From Gordionus sp. m RMFG-2023 (Eukaryota; Nematomorpha; Gordioida; Chordodea; Parachordodidae): 64,000 nucleotides of DNA. Made by a program: the position numbers and the translations under genes. The stretch spans positions 34,148,508 to 34,212,507 of the forward strand of contig NC_088776.1 of the NCBI RefSeq assembly GCF_954871325.1, given 5' to 3'. Numbering within the stretch: the first letter of the stretch is position 1; each line of letters starts with the position of its first letter. Below are positions 23,775-37,300 of this stretch, one piece after another. The notes beneath the pieces are model-generated. The model was not told where the DNA came from. It searched no databases and worked only from the letters and a program-made list of their open reading frames with translations.

Positions 23775-24094
23775 CCGACGCGTACGCATTGCCCCTTTCC
23801 GTCAAAGACAAAAAATTTAGATTTTGGCTAAAGTATTTTCCAAATATATTACGAATTCCTACATCTTACAGCATATACATTCCAATTTACATTTATTTGA
23901 AACATTCACAGCAGAAATTAAACACTACTGATATTATTTTTATTCCGTTGCTAACGATAACTTTAGCGTATTTTAGCCCCGCAGCCATTAAATTTTTAAA
24001 AGTTTTAATTTGTAAAACTCGTCTAAATCCCGAGATCAAAATGAATGTTTTATCAAAGCAGCAATCCCAAGAGCTATATGCAAATAAAATTTAG
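23775..24094 (+). CDS. Unassigned hydrophobic reading frame, possible terminal exon
   Basis: A frame opens after the acceptor-like TTATTCAAG and reads DAYALPLSVKDKKFRFWLKY, then FPNILRIPTSYSIYIPIYIY, ending ...QQSQELYANKI and a TAG stop. Two hydrophobic stretches (around SYSIYIPIYIYL and IIFIPLLTITLAYFSP) suggest membrane segments. Residue use (Trp, Pro, Cys, Lys well mixed) is less AT-biased than the surroundings. I do not recognise a family, and no upstream exon was found. The first bases, GACGCGTACGCA, resemble the ends of the hAT element at 3676, so it could instead be part of an old element. Confidence 0.35.
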
Positions 24095-25103
24095 TGTCTA
24101 TTTATGGTTCAATACCAGCCATAATCTAAAAAATTACGTAATTTTTTCTAAATCACTTTTTTAAACTTTTTATTTTTTTTGGATTTTTTTTTTAAATTCA
24201 ATGCACAATTTTTATTAATTTTAATTATATATATTTTGAAAATACCCGTGGTAGATTTTTTTTAAAAAAATATAGATTATATATATATATATATATAACA
24301 AAAAAATATATATATAATAAAAATGTACCTTCGAAATTATTAAAATTTGGATTTTTAAAAATATAAATGAATTTTTACAATTATTGAGCATTTTTCATAA
24401 TAATTTATTATTTCTAAGAAAAAAGTAATTATTAATGTAATTATAACTAAAATTACTAATTTATAATTAAGAGTCTTAAGAACTGTAATTTTTTATAATT
24501 ACTAATTCTTTTTCTAATATAATTAATTACCCTCACAAGTGACCTGCAGAGGCATAATTTGCTCGGCCAGGGTTTGCATGGCTTTTTTTTTAAAAAATTA
24601 CAGCTGCCCGGATTTTTTCAAAATATATTATATTTATTTTTGATCTTTATAGCTAATAATGGCGATTTCAAATATTTGGTTTTAAAATATATAGCCCGGT
24701 CCGGATTTTTTTTTAAAAACTAAAATACGGCCTAGTACAAAAAATGAATTGTAATTATGTAATAAATTACATATGTAATTACTGTCCAACCTTGGTATAG
24801 TTAAATATTGGACAAACAAATTATATTACTATAGAAATATTTAAAAAGGATATTTTTTTATAATTAATTTTTAGATGATCAAGCATGATATAAGACGTAC
24901 TAAATTAACTATATTAGAAAACTTTCCAAAATATAATATATTTACATTTATCCCTAACTCTTCTGCACCTATTAATTTCTTTCAAATGAACATAAATAAT
25001 TTTTTTTTATAAGTGATTAATTCTCTAAATAATTTTAATGATGTAGCTAATCTAAATCTATGTTCAAACTAGCTTAATTAAGTTTATTCAAAAAGTTAAA
25101 TTG
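24095..25103. other. Upstream region of ARIH1, with a GGCCCGG-type repeat
   Basis: AT-rich, with an (AT)n run near 24275-24300 and a GGCCCGG-family repeat at 24545-24735 (CTGCAGAGGC, GCCCGGTCCGG). The ARIH1 promoter should lie here, but I see no element strong enough to name. Confidence 0.45.
24545..24735. repeat. GGCCCGG-type dispersed repeat, copy 2
   Basis: It shares CTGCAGAGGC, CTGCCCGGATTTTTT and GCCCGGTCCGG blocks and the intervening poly-A/T layout with 4196-4445 in opposite orientation, including the string AATATTTGGTTTTAAAATAT. Confidence 0.45.
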
Positions 25104-25313
25104 ATGGAATATAATGAGATGTATGATTTATCAGAAGGTGATGGTACAGAAGATGAAATGATTGATATTCCAATGGAGGTTATAGATTCTAATACAGCAT
25201 CATCTGCTTTTAAAGACTCTTTTGAGGAAGAATTTCAATATGAAGTTTTAAGTCCAGATAAAGTAGTTAAACATATGATTGAGATTATTAAAGAAGTCAA
25301 CATTATATTTCAA
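25104..25313 (+). CDS. ARIH1: ARIH1 exon 1: acidic N-terminus and start of UBA-like region
   Basis: The ATG at 25104 opens [19 protein letters not shown], an acidic leader, followed by [20 protein letters not shown] and EVNIIFQ. Human ARIH1 has [22 protein letters not shown] here. The donor GTAATA follows a complete codon. No in-frame upstream ATG with coding composition was seen. Confidence 0.9.
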
Positions 25314-28300
25314 GTAATATATTTTGTTTATAAAAAATATTATTTTCCTTTAAAAGCTTCCTACTACTGCAACGCGTTTATTACTGCATCATTTCAAATG
25401 GGATAAAGAAAAACTTTTAGAGAGGTCTATCTAGATTAGTGACATTTTTGTTATTTTATATTTGTTAAGATATTATGATGGTAATCCTGATAAACTTTTT
25501 GCTGAGGCTCACCTTTCAAACCCTTTAAATAAGAATAAATCTCAAGTTTTATTAACTATAAGATATAAATAAATGTATTTTTTTTATATTATATAGAAAT
25601 CAAATATTATTGATTATCATTCAAATAATTACCATAATAATATTTATGAACCCCAAACTGCATTATGTGAAATATGCCTTTTACAAATTCCAATTAAAGT
25701 ATATTATATATATATAAATGAATAATATATTATTTATATATAATTTTTTTATATCTACTATTCAATTTTTTTCCTTATTAGTTGAGATATAAATAAAGAT
25801 ATTTTTTCTGTTTTATTTATTATTATATCATTAATTAGTTGTATAATCTTTGATTTGAGGTTTTTTTTAAATAATATAATGGTTGTATATGAATATACTA
25901 AAATTTCTCCCAATGAGGGATTCTTATATAAATATTTTTGCCAAATATAAAATATAATAATTTGAGTTAAATTAGATTAAAGATTGTCATCTTTTGTTTT
26001 ATAAGATAAACACTTACCAGTAAGGTTCCCTAGTTCATCCCAAATTTGCCTATTCTATTAAATATCATTTTAATTTAATAAAATTTCCTCCCTTACACAT
26101 TTCTACCCTTCTCTCCACCAAAAAACTTACATTATATTACTATAAAGAAAATTTTGAATGAAAAATTAGTAAAAATTGATAATTTTTTATATTAGTGACA
26201 AATTGAAATTTTTAGAAAAAGGAGTCACAATTGAAATCATTAAAAAACTAGTTTATTCCCTAAGAAAATGAAATCTTACATTATAAATTTATAATATACT
26301 TCTTAATTATATTTTATATACCATATTTTTTTCATCAATACTTTGTAAGTTTATATATACACATGCAATCATTTTTAAGAATATTTTTGTGCTTTAATCT
26401 ATTTCCAACATTTTTTTAATATAATTTAAATTTATATATCTTATTTTAAATGCTTAAAAAATTTATATTTTTTTCCAGTTTTTTCAAGACATTTATTTTA
26501 TAATGATTTATTAGGACATTTTTTATTAGTTTTTGATACAACCATGTTTCAGTTCAATTTACTCCTCATTCATAGTTAGTGCAATTTTGTGTGAATTATG
26601 CAAAATACTCTGTATTTTTGTATTCTCCACCATGAATTACTGCTAACTGTTAATGACAAGTTACCCTGTATACACAGTTAGCAGAAATTTATGGCAAAGT
26701 ATACAAAATATGCTATATTTTGGAGTATTTTATTTACTTCATGAATTGAGGTAAGGCAGATGCTTCCTGTACAACCTAAACCTTTCTCTTAGCATTCTGC
26801 ATAAATTCGTGTTAAATAATAATTTGGAATAGGGCATGTTCTTGAATGCTAGAATAATATCTATTAATTTCTCATGACTTTAACCAAGAGCACTAGCTTA
26901 TTGTTACCCTTCCCAGTATAAATATCAAAAGTAAAATGATATATTCACAAGATGAAGATTAAACCAAACTTTTACACCAAATTTTACTGGCTTTTTTTGC
27001 ATGTAGATCTTCATGGTTTGGTTTCCATAATAGGGTATCATTTGTTCATCCAGACTTAAATGTTTTTTGAATATCCCAAATTGTTGCAATTTTCAACCAT
27101 AATCTAAAAATGTCCTAACCGTCGCTAATTTATCAGTTTTTGATATCGAAATTGTTGGTAAAATCTTCAGGCTTGCATAATATTTTGTCTGGAAATATTG
27201 AGTTAGCCGTTTTTAAAAATCGGCTCAAAATTAGCCGTTTAACAGTCACTAGCCTTTTCAATCTCAGGGGGCTCAAAAAAATTTTTCTTCAAAATTACCT
27301 TCTATAAGTATAAGTTATAATTTTTTTTAAATAATAACCAATATAAACATTTTTTTCCAGAAATATGAAAAACCAACATTATATCTGGCCAAAGTTCCTC
27401 AAAAAGGGGACCTAAAAATATCCAATAAAATTTATGGCGCCGAAAGTCTATATCCCTCTCTACAAATATCCTGGATATGTCATAGATGATAGAATTGCTC
27501 TTCAAAGTTCTGCTGCAACTTTATTTAATATTGCATATTTTTAATCATTCTATTATTTTTAATAGTTACTTATCAAAAATAATATCTATCATTTTTTTTT
27601 GGCTAATAAAATAAAAAGATTTTTTGCTGTGCATATTTTTGTAACAATATCTTAATTTTAGTTTTGGCATCAAAGACTTTTTCATCTGTTGATATTGAAA
27701 ATCGCCGTATAATATTTTGCTGTTTGAACGAAGAAGTTTTTTTACATTTTTATTGCTTGAATCGACACTACGACAAATGATTATAATTAATATAATACAA
27801 ATAAAATCATTATTTTCAAGTAGTAGATGTCACTCAGTAACTCATGTGTCATACTTTATGGCCAAAGTAAACAAATCGTAAGTATTTATATTTATTTAAA
27901 CACACCCTCAATTGATTTTTAAATGACCTTTTTACGTAATTAACCCAGGTGGCATGTTTTTTAAAATCGCTCTCTTGTTCTAAGTAAAATCATAAAGTAG
28001 CGACCTTATATCAATGCTTAAATTATATTGATCTAATTGTGATTATTTTATTCGGTTTTCTAAAAAAATAAATATCTATATCTTTATATATAATTTATAA
28101 ATATATGTGTTATCTAGTCATAAAATAACAATACAGTGTAAAAAATAAAATCAATAAATAAATTTAAAAAATTATTTTACAGAAAAAATTATTTCTTTCA
28201 GTAATTATGCTGGAGGAAAGCAGACTTATTGCAAGAAAAAGGGTTTAAAAAACCAAAGCCAAGATATTTAGGAAAGAATTTTATTGATATTAGTAATACG

Positions 28301-31300
28301 CGAAATGAATTAAAATGAAAGCAATCGACACTTGAGTATCAGGGTCAACTATATACACCATTCTTTAAAATGGGAACCCTTGTTTAAAAAAAGGCATGTC
28401 TATTAATTTTGTCTTATTTCATTCTTCATCACATTCGCTAAATAGTTCATTACAACACTCAAGCATAGAAGCCAGGCTAAGATCTTTTAATTAAGGATGA
28501 AAAAGCATTATACATACAGTTCTTTTGTCTAGTTATTTAATGATGACTGATAATTTGTTGATAATCATTAAAAATGGTTGTACCTTATATTCATTGGCTT
28601 AATATACAGCGAAATTAGATCATGTAAAATAATCAGTTTCTTTAAAATTAATTTCCCTTAAGCAGCTTCTTGATTCTGGCTAGTTTTAGCTCGCTCACCC
28701 CCCACTGTGGGCGGGCAGGTTAAAAATTTAAATATTGGGTGGACAAATAGGCGGGGTAGGTTAATTTATTAAAAATTATTTTTTCATATTTTATACATTT
28801 AAGTAAAAATACATTTATATAAAATACCAATCAAATAATTTTTAATCACATTTTTTAGATAAATTGGTGGGAGGGGGTAATTTTTTTAGAAAACAATAGG
28901 CGGGTAGGCTTTGAGGATAAAACCCTTTCATTGCATACCTCTAGGCCGTCCCGCCTCTATGTGGTCAGGCATTAGTCCCACGAACGTGGAGACCTGGGGT
29001 TTTATATCCCATTTTTCTGATCTATAGTAAATTTAACATTTACCAAAGTAGTCAGTTTCATGCTGAATCGGACTAAAATCATATTTAGTTCTCTCATCCC
29101 CACTTCTGTTTTAAAAAGAATATTATATATTGGAATTAAATGTGGTGGGGAATATCTTAGTTTCCTATTTTATAATTTATTTTTTTAAACAAATATATAT
29201 TAGCAAATGACGGGCCTCGACTGTGGACACAAATTTTGCATTTCCTGTTGGTCCGAATATTTGTCCACGAAAATCATACACGAAGGAATGGGACTGGTAA
29301 TATATAACAATATTGTTAAGAAAAATAAAAAATGGGAGATAAAAGCTCTTGAGAGTTGAGGCTGAAGTAAAATGATTAAGACGAGTAATAAGTGTTTTTT
29401 AGCCCAATTAAAATGATGTGTCTAAAATATTCGTGCAGATTGAAATCTAATATTCTGAATTAGGATAAATGAATTAAAATTAATCCAACATTTTTTATTA
29501 TCGGATCAGGCCGATATTTAATCATTTTTATTTTTAAAATATCGGTTATTGGCCGATATTATAATTTTCTAATCCGATCCGATAAAATGGCGTTAAAATT
29601 TTAAAAAATTTATTTCAAATTTCATAATATATTTGTTTATTACTTATTGTGCTCTAAACGTTACTTCAAAAAAGAAACGCGTTAATCAAAAAAAGAAACA
29701 CGTTACCATTACTCGTTACCTTTTGAAAATAGGAACGATCGTTACAGGCTATTTAAAATATACCAAAAATTCCTATAAATATAAATAAAATATACAAAAA
29801 TAATATATTATAAGATGAGATCTTTTTAGAATAATTTTTTTCTTATTCATAAGATAAAATATTTTTATGATCATTATTTATTTTTAACAATTGATTTTTA
29901 AAATTTTGATCTGATAAACAAGAGTGTGCTCAACACATCTTTTGCCTTGCTAAACACACGTTCAACTGGCACAAAGAATGGGAGGGTTGTATTACATTTA
30001 ATAAATAAAAATTAATTGAGGGAATTTATTAAAAATTAAAGAATACTTATTTTGGAAAAAGCTTAATAAATCATCTTCAACTTCATTCAGATATTCATCA
30101 AAAAATTTTTTCATCTATATCAGAAAATAATATGGTATGTGTGTTGTTTTTTAAAGGAATCAAAATCTGCTTTTTCTTTGTTAAGATATTTTCTCAAACT
30201 GGAAGTAAGTTCAAGCTTTCTACCTTCGTTAACGTAAAAATTTTATCTAGTACTAATCTATTTAAGTAGCAGGTGAATTATTGCTGATAGTTGTGTTCGA
30301 ATCTATTGAAAATAAATGTGATCAAAATATAAATTATAAACAATATTTCAACTGTATACCTTTTATCTATGTCTTACAGGATTACATTAATAAGTGGCTT
30401 ACAAAATTTGGAATTATTTCAAGCAAATTTTTAAAGTTTTAATATAATAATAGTTATCGTGGGAGTGAGATATTCCAAATGTTCTGAAATTAAAAGAGTG
30501 TAGGCAACAGGTTCCATTACATAAAATCATATATTATATATCATGTTTTTTAAATAACACTACTAACCATACAATATCTATATGAACGATTTGTCATTAT
30601 GTGAAAATCTCTGCAATTCGAATTTATCACAAGATATGTCAAATTGGTTATTCTCCTTATTATAAATGATAATTTAATATAATGCTATAAACGTTACTTC
30701 AAAAAAGTAACGCGTTACTCGTTACCTTTTGAAAAATGGAACTCACGTTACTGCCTATTTAAAAAGTAACTCGTTACTTGATAAATTTAATATTATATAC
30801 AAAAATTCCCACACAATAATTTATTATAAGATGTGCTCTATTTTAATATTCAGATGAATATTTTAGACAAAAAATGTCATTCAAATTAGAAGAATTATTA
30901 CAATATTACTTAATTTCATAATATAGACTATGTAAATTTTAAAGGAAAGATCTATAGTTGAGATCTTATGGATATAATTCACTTTTCATTTTTTTGGAAA
31001 GAATTTTTTTTTATTTTTAACTTTAATATTTCATAGTTTTTTACTATAATCTTTTTATAATGTTAATTTAATATATTTTTACTTTATAATTTATTATTTT
31101 ATATTTGATGGAGATGAATAAAGGAAACCATGTTATTACATTTTTGTTTCAAACTTTATATCCTTAATTATTCTATCTATCATTTTTTTATATTTAGATT
31201 CAGCCAAGCCTTTTACAAGATCTTTTAAAATAATTTTTTTCCCTATATACAGTACAAATAAAATTATACAAAAATAATATATGATAAAATATTTTTATAA

Positions 31301-34300
31301 AAATTTTTAATTTATTTTTAACAATTGATTTTCAAAATTTTGAACAGATATTGCTCAACCCATCTTTAGCCGTGCTAACCACGTTCAACTGGCGCAGAGG
31401 ATGTTAATGAACAAAAATTTTAATTGGGGGAATTAATTAAAAATTAAAAAATATCCTTACAATAGATTATCTTCAAAAGAATCTTAATTCAGATCCTTAT
31501 CAAAATTTTTTTATCTTTATCAGAAAATAATCTGGTATGTGGGTTGTTTTTTTAAAGAAATCAAAGTCAGATTTTTATTCGTCAAGATATTTTCTCAAAC
31601 TGGAAATAAGTTCAAACTTTCTACTTTGTTGACCTATAATTTCAGGGTCAATTCAATTTAAACAGCGGGTGAATTATTGCTGATTATATATATTCATCTT
31701 TATAGATGTGTTCGAATCTATTGAAAAGAAATATAATCAAAATATAAATTGTAAACAATATTTCAACTTATACTTTTTATCTATATCTTGCAGGATTGTA
31801 TTAATAAGTGGCTTAAACTTGAAATTATTTGAAGCTATTTTTTAAGTTTTAATATTATAATAGCGTGGGGGTGAGATATCCCAAATGTTCTAAAATCGAA
31901 AGAACTGAGCAACAGGTTCCATACCTATAAATTATATATATACATATATTTGTTAATTAACACTAACCAACAATACAAAATATCTATGAACGACTTGTCA
32001 TTATCTGAAAATCTCTATAATTCGGATTTATCAAAAAATTATTAAATTGGTCATTTTCCTTAATAAGTCTATTAATTTCACGGAGTTATAAAAAGAGTTT
32101 CATCTTGTTATAACCAGTTCAATAAGATATCTTCCCTTTTTTCCTTAAAAATGGCTGCACAGTTTTGAAACTGTCTCTCTTTATCCCACAATTGAGGAAA
32201 TATTTGAGTTGGGCCACAATTTTGCAAATTTTTTGATGTAAAAAATGTTTCATATTGGAGCTAGACCAGTTTAAATCATCTTCATAAGAAGATATGTTAA
32301 TTAACATAATATACTTTATAAAATAAATTATAATATTAAATTAACTATCTTGACTGTAAATTTAACAACGAAAATTTAAAATAAAAATGAAGAAATTTTG
32401 TGGTGATTTGACATAAAAACTCGACTTATTGATGTTTGTACGGTTTATGAGATGAGGTTTGCATTAAAAATTAAAACGATTAGTGTGTTTACAGAATACG
32501 AAATCAGATATGATTTCGGATCATTAATCGTCCGATATCAATTTGATATCGGATCGGCCTCCAAAGTGGGATAATAAGAAATATTTATTTCGTCAATATG
32601 TCATGATTATCAATAAAATGTCTTTTTCATCAATGAAACTTGTAAAATTTTATCATAAATATGATTTAGAATAACCCATTTTTGAAAATTCAATTTAATA
32701 GCCATCATTCTTGGACAAGAATTACATCGACCTTTTTTAGGATTTGGGGGTACTTTTTACTTTTCGCTCAACTACTCATTTTTTAAGTTTATAAACGGAA
32801 AGCTAGAAACGATGGAATCATATATTCTTCCAATTTTGTGTTCTATCTATAGGTTAAAAGATGGAACTTTTTGGTCCCCATCTTTGCACTAAACCGCGAC
32901 GAGAGTTAATTTTATTTAAAAATATTTATCTTTTCAATTTAGACGATATCATGCGCCGCCCATAAATGCGATACCCTAGTGGATGATGCCACTGTCATGT
33001 ATGCTTTCTTTAACTCAAAATTATTTTATTTTCAAGTCTAAATTATTGATTTATCTAAAGGATTTTTGTTCTCGACGACATTCCAGTCGGATTTTATTAA
33101 TAAACACATTTAATTCATTAATCTTTATTTAAATTATATTAATTATATCTGTTGCAATAAACCTTAACCATTGGCATGGATTGATATAGTTAAATTATCT
33201 TCTTCATTTTAAAAAATTGTATTAGCCACTTTTTTTAAGCCAATATAGCATATTATTAATTTATAGGTTTTATTAATTTTGATACCTGATATTTACTAAT
33301 CTAAATTTTTGTTACATTTAATATCAAATCTTGAAGATTACTTTTATAATCTTTGTTATTATTTTTGCTATTTTTTTAAATTTTCTTTTGTTTTTTTCTC
33401 TCGAATATAAGGAGTCTAGTTAAAACCCCACAAGTCCGCTACAAATACCAGCATATCATTACCAATAGTTTTGTAGAGGTATAGGCCTATAATAATATTT
33501 ATACATTCATTATTTTGGGTATTTACTCAATGTGAGGCTATTCTTAGAGTTATTTTGTTTTTAAGTCAAAATTTAACTTTTTATATCTCCTTATTAATAT
33601 TATGACAATTTTTACTTTTGGAAAGTAAATGATTGGGGTCCCATGTTAAAATATACAAAAAAGTCAAGTTTAGACTTCAAAAATTCAAACATACTAGGAG
33701 TCAATCTAAAATATATTATATAAATCTTAGTTGTTCTATATGCAATATAATTAACGATATTTAAAAAAAATAAATAATTTATCAACTCAGAGAGGAATAG
33801 GATATCTATAAATAATTTTCACGAAATAATTATTTTATTTATAATTATATAAATAACACAATATCTAAAGTGTAATAGATTGATGAGATGGTGCCCATCG
33901 CCAGATTGTCAATTTGCTATGAAGGTCCAATATGTCGACACTAGGCCCGTTAAGTGCATTTGCGGACACGTGTTTTGGTTTATTTTATATTATTTATATT
34001 GTTATAATGTTACTTATAAAAAGAATACTTTTATAAACTTGATTTATAAAATTATATTAAAAATAATTAAGGAATATAGGTATATCGAAAAATTTAGTTT
34101 TATAAAATAATTTAGGCTATAAAAGAAATCGAAAATATCAGAAGAGCTAATGAATCATTTTGTAATTTTTTAAATAATTAATTGTTACAAATAATATATT
34201 GAATCCTAGTCAGTAAAATAATTCCGTCGATTTTTGATGATTTATTAAATGTGATTTGAATATTAGAGTGTCGAGTCAACCGTAAATCGTATTGAACCTT

Positions 34301-37300
34301 TTCTTCCAAACTATAATATCATAAACAAATATATCAAATTGAGGGAACTCACCAATCTCTATAAATACTTATGAAACGGTTCATAACATTTTATTTGTGA
34401 ATAACAGTTTACCAGTTACATAATAGTTACTAATTACAATTAATTCCAAAAGTAGCTAGTTACACTGCTAGTTGCTTTATAAATAATTTATGTAACTTCA
34501 TTTTTTTTATTATATAAAATTTTACAAATTTTAATCAAGTGCACAAAAATTTACCTCATAATTATTTGCATTAAAAAAATAATCCTACCTTCTGCTTCAA
34601 CGTGGCGGGGAGTGGCAACATCTTTACCCAGCTAATGAAGGTTTAAAGGATCCTGGGGTCTGGGGTAGAATTTGATCACCGTTTTCCTCGACTGGGTATA
34701 AAGTCACAAAGGGGTTGATATCAAGATTGGCATTCGATCGTAAAAGCAAACACTCCAAAATCTCCTTATGATTACAACGAAATATGGGTGGGGTACAGCC
34801 CTAAGTACTCTTAGGCCCTCCTCATCCGCCTACGAGAATGGGAAACTCTGCGAAACCACAACTTGTGAAAACGAAACATATGTCGGCCACCATATTTCCA
34901 TTGAAAAAAAATATATAAAGACAGTTATAATATTTATTTTTTAGAAGAATTTGAGCTTAATAAATTTTAATCTGACTCGAACAATAAACTATTTTCAAAA
35001 TTTGCGTATAAAGGTGTGCTAATATTTTTCCAAAAATAAGCTTCCCTAGATTAAATGAACGTTCTACGGGAGTTCTTTATGTAAATGAGATTTAATAAAT
35101 AAAATAATGATGACTTTGAGAAATAATCATATAAAGGTAGACCTGTGCTCTTAACGAAACTATCAGCTGCCGACGCGAGTTTCATTCTAATCGACGGCCT
35201 TATAAATTTTTATAACATATATTTTTTTAGCTAATTAATTTTTTTAAAAAAAATATTGCAGATATCTCGCATATTTTTAGATAAAACTCATTATAAATTC
35301 AAAATCGATTTTGTAATTTTATATATCATGTATAAAAATAATTTCATTCAAATTTTCGGACATAATGATGATCTCCTTGATTTCAACGTCAAGAGAGGTA
35401 GAGAAAACTTTTTCATTAAGTATGTTAGTTGTCGGAACACAAGGAATTTTTTTAGTTAGCATTGAAAGATTAGGAAGTTCGATTCCTTTTCTCTCCAAAA
35501 ATTTAGAACAATTAAATTTTGTGAATAGCGATTTTCGAATAGAATATGGCATCATGTTCTAAATCAATTAAAGTGGAATCATACTTTGTACTTGTTGAAT
35601 TGCTAATTTTGTTAAATAATTTGAATTTAATATTTCCTCTTGATTCTCAATGGCTATATTTACTACCCTAATATCATCATACTCCATACGTTTGAGATGT
35701 TTTATAATATATTCTGAGGCTGAATAATTTTTTTCTATTATAGACTTTGACACGGTCTAGAAGAGACACATAGATTATTTTTTAAATAAAAACTGAATTA
35801 AATAAATGAATATCCTTATATATTCAAATCGTAATGCAAGTTTTTTTAGCATATTTTCCTTTAGGAACATGATTTCTGAGCTATCATTACCATATACTAT
35901 TAAATTTATTTCTATATCACTTTTAAAGAGTGATGCCAAGTTTAAGGTAGGCTTTTTTTATACAGATAGAAATTCATCTGTTTCTTTAAATTTTGAAAGA
36001 AAAGCTAGTAGTTCTTCCACTAGATCTGATTCATAGTTTTAGATAGTGTTTTCCAATTCTTTTCAAAACGATTTGTATTTTTTTCAGATATGCTTTCAAA
36101 CATAATTAATATTATATGTTGGGACATTTAATTTTAACGCTTTTATATGTGTACCTTTATTGTTATTATCATCTTTGAAATCTCCAATTTGAAACGGTCA
36201 TCAAGGTATAGATTAATGCTATCTATATCTAGCATATCTGATGTTAAATCTATTGTACTTAGGCATCTTTGATCTGCCTCAAACTCAAATTCAGTCTCTG
36301 CAGTTTTATAACTTAGAGCAGTATTAATTTCTCTTATTCTTTTGATAAGATTTTCAACGCATTTAATACCATTCATTGTAACCAGATTATATAAACTATG
36401 ACCCAATAATATGTGGTGTTCATATTCACCTAATCAAACACCATTTCTGACATTCTTTGGAATTTTTGATGGATCGAATCCGAAAATGATGTCAAAATAA
36501 TTATGATGTTGATGTTGGTATAAAATAAGAATTAATCAAAATCCTGATTGTTAAAAAAAATTTACAATAGTGAGAAAAATTTTGCGCCGGTCATGCGCCG
36601 CCGATATCCGGCGTGTCCATAAACGGCGGCGTTTTAGGCGTGGCCAAAAATATCGGCGGCCGGTCAACCACCCACAGGTCTATATAAAGGTAATAAATGA
36701 AATATAATATATTTTGAAAAGTAACAAGTTTATTTTGTCGCATCCCAGCAATTGTAACTAAGCTACTTTAACAATACTAGTGATTATGTTATGTTACTTA
36801 GTATGTTTATTCAAGTTTTATAAAAAAAAATAATATCGAAATTTTGAATTTTTTAAAATACTTTTATTAATAGCTCATTTAGAAAAATTTTTTTTATAAT
36901 ATATATATCTATTTTATTCAAAATCAATCAGTATAAGTAAATTATTACAAGGAAAATATAGAATAAACACAATTTATTGTGTTACTAAGGACATTATTCA
37001 AATATTATATATGGGTATATGTGTAATAGTTAGTTTAATTAAAATAGCACATAATAAGTGTCAATTGTGGTTAGAGTAAATGTTTTCTTCTAGTTGTCTG
37101 AGGAGTTAGTTTAGTTCCAGTCATCTCAGTTCTGTAGTAATTTGTATAATCGTCAGTTGTCGTTAGTGGATAAATGGTTGGAGTAGTTTGTATATTTCTA
37201 ATGGTACTGTGAGTTGGTGTAATTTTAGTTGTCTCGGTTCTGTAGTAAGTTGTGGTTAGAGGATAAGTGGTTGGAGGAGTTCTTTATTCCGTAAGTTGGT

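Larger units (their letters stand above)
25699..29203. other. ARIH1 intron 4 (3.5 kb)
   Basis: It contains a minus-strand piggyBac relic (about 26830-27140), the right part of a TAGTG-type MITE (27155-27252) and a GGCGGG-rich repeat (28685-28965). A loose inverted repeat lies around 26570-26745 (GCAAAATACTC / GAGTATTTT). The stretch 27660-28680 shows no supported feature. Confidence 0.6.

Noticed and set aside
27302-27505. Minus-strand frame [15 protein letters not shown]...
   Set aside because: No recognised family; it sits among transposon debris with low information content. Not reported as a gene.
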